DNA of 7,570 bases, taken from contig QHPA01000385.1 of the NCBI GenBank assembly GCA_003218935.1, positions 1 to 7,570 of the forward strand, in the 5' to 3' direction. This stretch comes from Verrucomicrobiota bacterium. GTDB taxonomy: Bacteria > Verrucomicrobiota > Verrucomicrobiia > Limisphaerales > AV2. The notes below the pieces were generated by a model. The model was given only the letters and a program-made list of their open reading frames with translations, ran no database searches and was not told the DNA's origin. Every line of letters begins with the position of its first letter. Positions within the stretch are counted from its first letter, which is position 1. Shown one piece after another: positions 6,037-7,570 of the stretch. The position numbers and the translations under genes are program-made.

Positions 6037-6797
6037 CGCGCCAATCGCCCGATGGCCAGCACGACCTTGCCGGAAAAGTTGAGGCGCTGACGAATAGCGT
6101 TGCGGCTTGCTTCGCTGACCGGAAAAAAACGATTGTCATCGTAACCGGGCGGAATCATGCGGCACTTTTCCACGGGCACCTCGTAATCCGCTTGAAGCAG
6201 ATCGAATTGCTGCGGTGTGGTGGCCACGACCGTGTCGCAATCCGCGTAAAGCAAGCGTTCGTGATGGGTGCGCTTCGTGAAGTTGTATTGTTTTTCAAAT
6301 TTCTCACGATCGCCAGGATAATCCGCCTCCATCTGCCGCTTTTTCCAAAGGCCCAGCGAATGCGGTGTGTGGAGATGCGGCAGGTCGAGCACTTCGCTCA
6401 AGTGCTGTCCGGCCACGCCGGCGTCCCAATAATGGCTGTTGATGAACTCATATTTCAGGCCGCGCTTTTTGATGAAACGCAGCGCGTTTTCGCACCACTC
6501 CGGCAACTTCTCGTAAAGATATTCTTTGGGAACGAAATTGCGTCCGCCACAAGGCACACGGATGACCCGCACCTGTTCGTTGACCGGATCAATCTCCGGC
6601 TGGTCCTCGAAGCGCCGCGTCCAGATGTCCACCTCGTAGCCCAGTTGCGCGAGCTTCCTGGAAAGTTCCAGGACGTAAACCACCTGCCCGCCCGTGTCGG
6701 CGGCGCCCAGGGGAGGCGTGCTGGCCACGTAGCCATGGGTCGAAACCATGGCAATGCGCGGCAACGAACTCTGCTCGTTGAGCGGATTCTCTTCCAT
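5994..6797 (-). CDS. mfpsA: GT4 mannosylfructose-phosphate synthase-like protein, N-terminal (acceptor) part, frame broken
   Basis: The N-terminal GT-B half, 253 genuine residues from ATG 6797. It has MVSTHGYVASTPPLGAADTG at 17-36, GQVVYVLELSRKL, WTRRFEDQPEID, PCGGRNFVPKEYL, SHYWDAGVAGQHLSE, HTPHSLGLWKKRQME at 143-157, VVATTPQQFDLL, PPGYDDNRFFPVSEASR and VVLAIGRLA ending at 253. This set marks the sucrose-phosphate-synthase-like GT4 group and, to my memory, is closest to mannosylfructose-phosphate synthase, which joins GDP-mannose to fructose 6-phosphate. Sucrose-phosphate synthase is the main alternative. After GRLA, where family members continue with NKGYDLL, the sequence jumps to EEAKLRLAVGG in another frame; roughly 20 residues are missing, among them the conserved Lys that contacts the donor phosphate. 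Repaired length would be ~450 residues, near the family's usual size. The frame as written ends in 16 out-of-frame residues. Upstream, a T7 tract at 6847-6853 (A7 on the coding strand) is the only promoter-like hint in the 99-bp gap. Confidence 0.85.
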   Translation of the reverse strand: MEENPLNEQSSLPRIAMVSTHGYVASTPPLGAADTGGQVVYVLELSRKLAQLGYEVDIWTRRFEDQPEIDPVNEQVRVIRVPCGGRNFVPKEYLYEKLPEWCENALRFIKKRGLKYEFINSHYWDAGVAGQHLSEVLDLPHLHTPHSLGLWKKRQMEADYPGDREKFEKQYNFTKRTHHERLLYADCDTVVATTPQQFDLLQADYEVPVEKCRMIPPGYDDNRFFPVSEASRNAIRQRLNFSGKVVLAIGRLARRRQSSAWPWAARI

Positions 6798-6896
6798 CGG
6801 TCAAAACCTACGCCCCACGCGCAGGACATTTCAACGCCTCAAATTGTTTTTTTCGCGCCGAACGGTTGCCGGCCCTTGACCCGACACAAAGCGCTG

Positions 6897-7570
6897 CTAA
6901 ACGCGAACTCGACTGCGACTTCGGACCGCGACGAGAGCGAAGAACCCAAGTAATAACAGACCGCTAACCGTCCACATGCCACTGTTCCTTTGTTCGGGAA
7001 AAAAATGCAAAGCGGCTGCGCCCAGCGCGGGACCGATGAAGTTGCCCACGCCGATCGCGGCCTCATGGATGCCGCCATGCTCGCCTTTTGCTTCGCCGAC
7101 ATCCATCGAGTAGTAAAGCGACGAGTAGTAGATCAATCCGATAGCCGCCCCGAAGAAGATTTGGGCGGTGACCAGGAGCCAGAGGTCGGAGGCCGCCAGC
7201 ATCAGGGTGAAACACGCGAGCATCGCCAGATAAGCGCCTGCCAGCCAGCGAAAGCGGTAATGCCAGCCCGGCCAGAGCCAGAGCACGAGAAACGCGACCG
7301 TGCGCGCAAACAACCATGCCGAACAGAAGAAGCCCGCGAATTTCGGCGACAGTTCGAGCCGTTTCGCGAGCGCGGGAATGGTCGGAATCACAGTGTTGAT
7401 GGCGATGTAAGCGAGCGGATTGGCCAGCCACGCCAATCTCAGAAAGGTCTTTACGCGGGCAATGGGCCGCGGGTTCAAGGGAATTTCCGCCAGGACCCCC
7501 GGCGCCACAAGCGACGGACCGACCGGTGACGCGCGCCAATTTGCCTTGGGTTCCAGCCACTGGATCAGGC
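6897..7570 (-). CDS. Major facilitator superfamily transporter, C-terminal half (N-terminus outside window)
   Basis: The frame is open from the right edge to TAG at 6897, 223 visible residues. A GTG at 7508 is an internal codon, not a start: the frame continues upstream without a stop through LIQWLEPKANWRASPVG. Six hydrophobic segments follow in the pattern of MFS TM7-12, seen at AWLANPLAYIAINTVIPTIP, FAGFFCSAWLFARTVAFLVL, WLAGAYLAMLACFTLMLAA, WLLVTAQIFFGAAIGLIYYS, AAIGVGNFIGPALGAAALHF and MWTVSGLLLLGFFALVAV, with a charged loop DVGEAKGEHGGIHEA between the fourth and fifth. The tail RSRSRVRV is basic, consistent with a cytoplasmic C-terminus. The preceding soluble stretch (PLNPRPIARVKTFLRL) would be the central loop. 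Substrate unknown. It lies 99 bp upstream of the GT4 gene in the same direction, so a link to sugar or solute traffic is possible but unproven. Confidence 0.85.
   Translation of the reverse strand, partial: LIQWLEPKANWRASPVGPSLVAPGVLAEIPLNPRPIARVKTFLRLAWLANPLAYIAINTVIPTIPALAKRLELSPKFAGFFCSAWLFARTVAFLVLWLWPGWHYRFRWLAGAYLAMLACFTLMLAASDLWLLVTAQIFFGAAIGLIYYSSLYYSMDVGEAKGEHGGIHEAAIGVGNFIGPALGAAALHFFPEQRNSGMWTVSGLLLLGFFALVAVRSRSRVRV

Noticed and set aside
6798..6896. Possible terminator after the transporter gene (gccggcaaccgttcggc with an adjacent A/T run)
   Set aside because: The stem is only about 4 bp and on the coding strand the run after it is A, not T, so it does not fit an intrinsic terminator for the transporter.

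Overview
All five genes I can support lie on the minus strand, so the window reads right to left: an MFS transporter (C-terminal half only, cut by the right edge), a GT4 sugar-phosphate synthase close to mannosylfructose-phosphate synthase (mfpsA), a HAD sugar phosphatase fused to a six-hairpin-type glycosidase, a FabI-type enoyl-ACP reductase, and a Type IIG-like restriction-modification protein cut by the left edge. No rRNA, tRNA, CRISPR array, insertion-sequence transposase or convincing terminator is visible.

The DNA is GC-rich, with little sign of Shine-Dalgarno sequences before the starts. It carries two repeat types that I associate from memory with Verrucomicrobia (Pedosphaera/Limisphaera-like soil and freshwater lineages). 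One is a 76-bp palindromic element with ggtag...ctacc ends; the other is a degenerate ~8-bp tandem repeat with a cgtt core. I therefore infer a verrucomicrobial chromosome, possibly a metagenome contig. No database search backs this.

Region by region: 1-2433 encodes the nuclease-methyltransferase, with the palindromic element translated in frame just ahead of the catalytic NPPW motif. 2483-3253 is fabI, preceded by the tandem repeat at 3261-3301. 3447-5454 is the HAD-glycosidase fusion and 5506-6797 the GT4 synthase, 51 bp apart and probably one operon. 6897-7570 is the transporter tail, 99 bp upstream of the synthase.

The synthase and phosphatase-glycosidase make sense as a cassette. GT4 would join an NDP-sugar to a sugar phosphate, HAD would remove the phosphate to release a non-reducing disaccharide (mannosylfructose or sucrose type, a compatible solute), and the fused glycosidase could act on the product or a related glycan. 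Both genes, however, carry an internal out-of-frame deletion as presented: about 55-60 bp in the GT4 gene near 6036 and about 85-90 bp in the fusion near 4380. Each removes residues conserved in its family. Either the pathway is newly dead in this organism or the assembly is wrong at two places; only reads or a second genome can tell.
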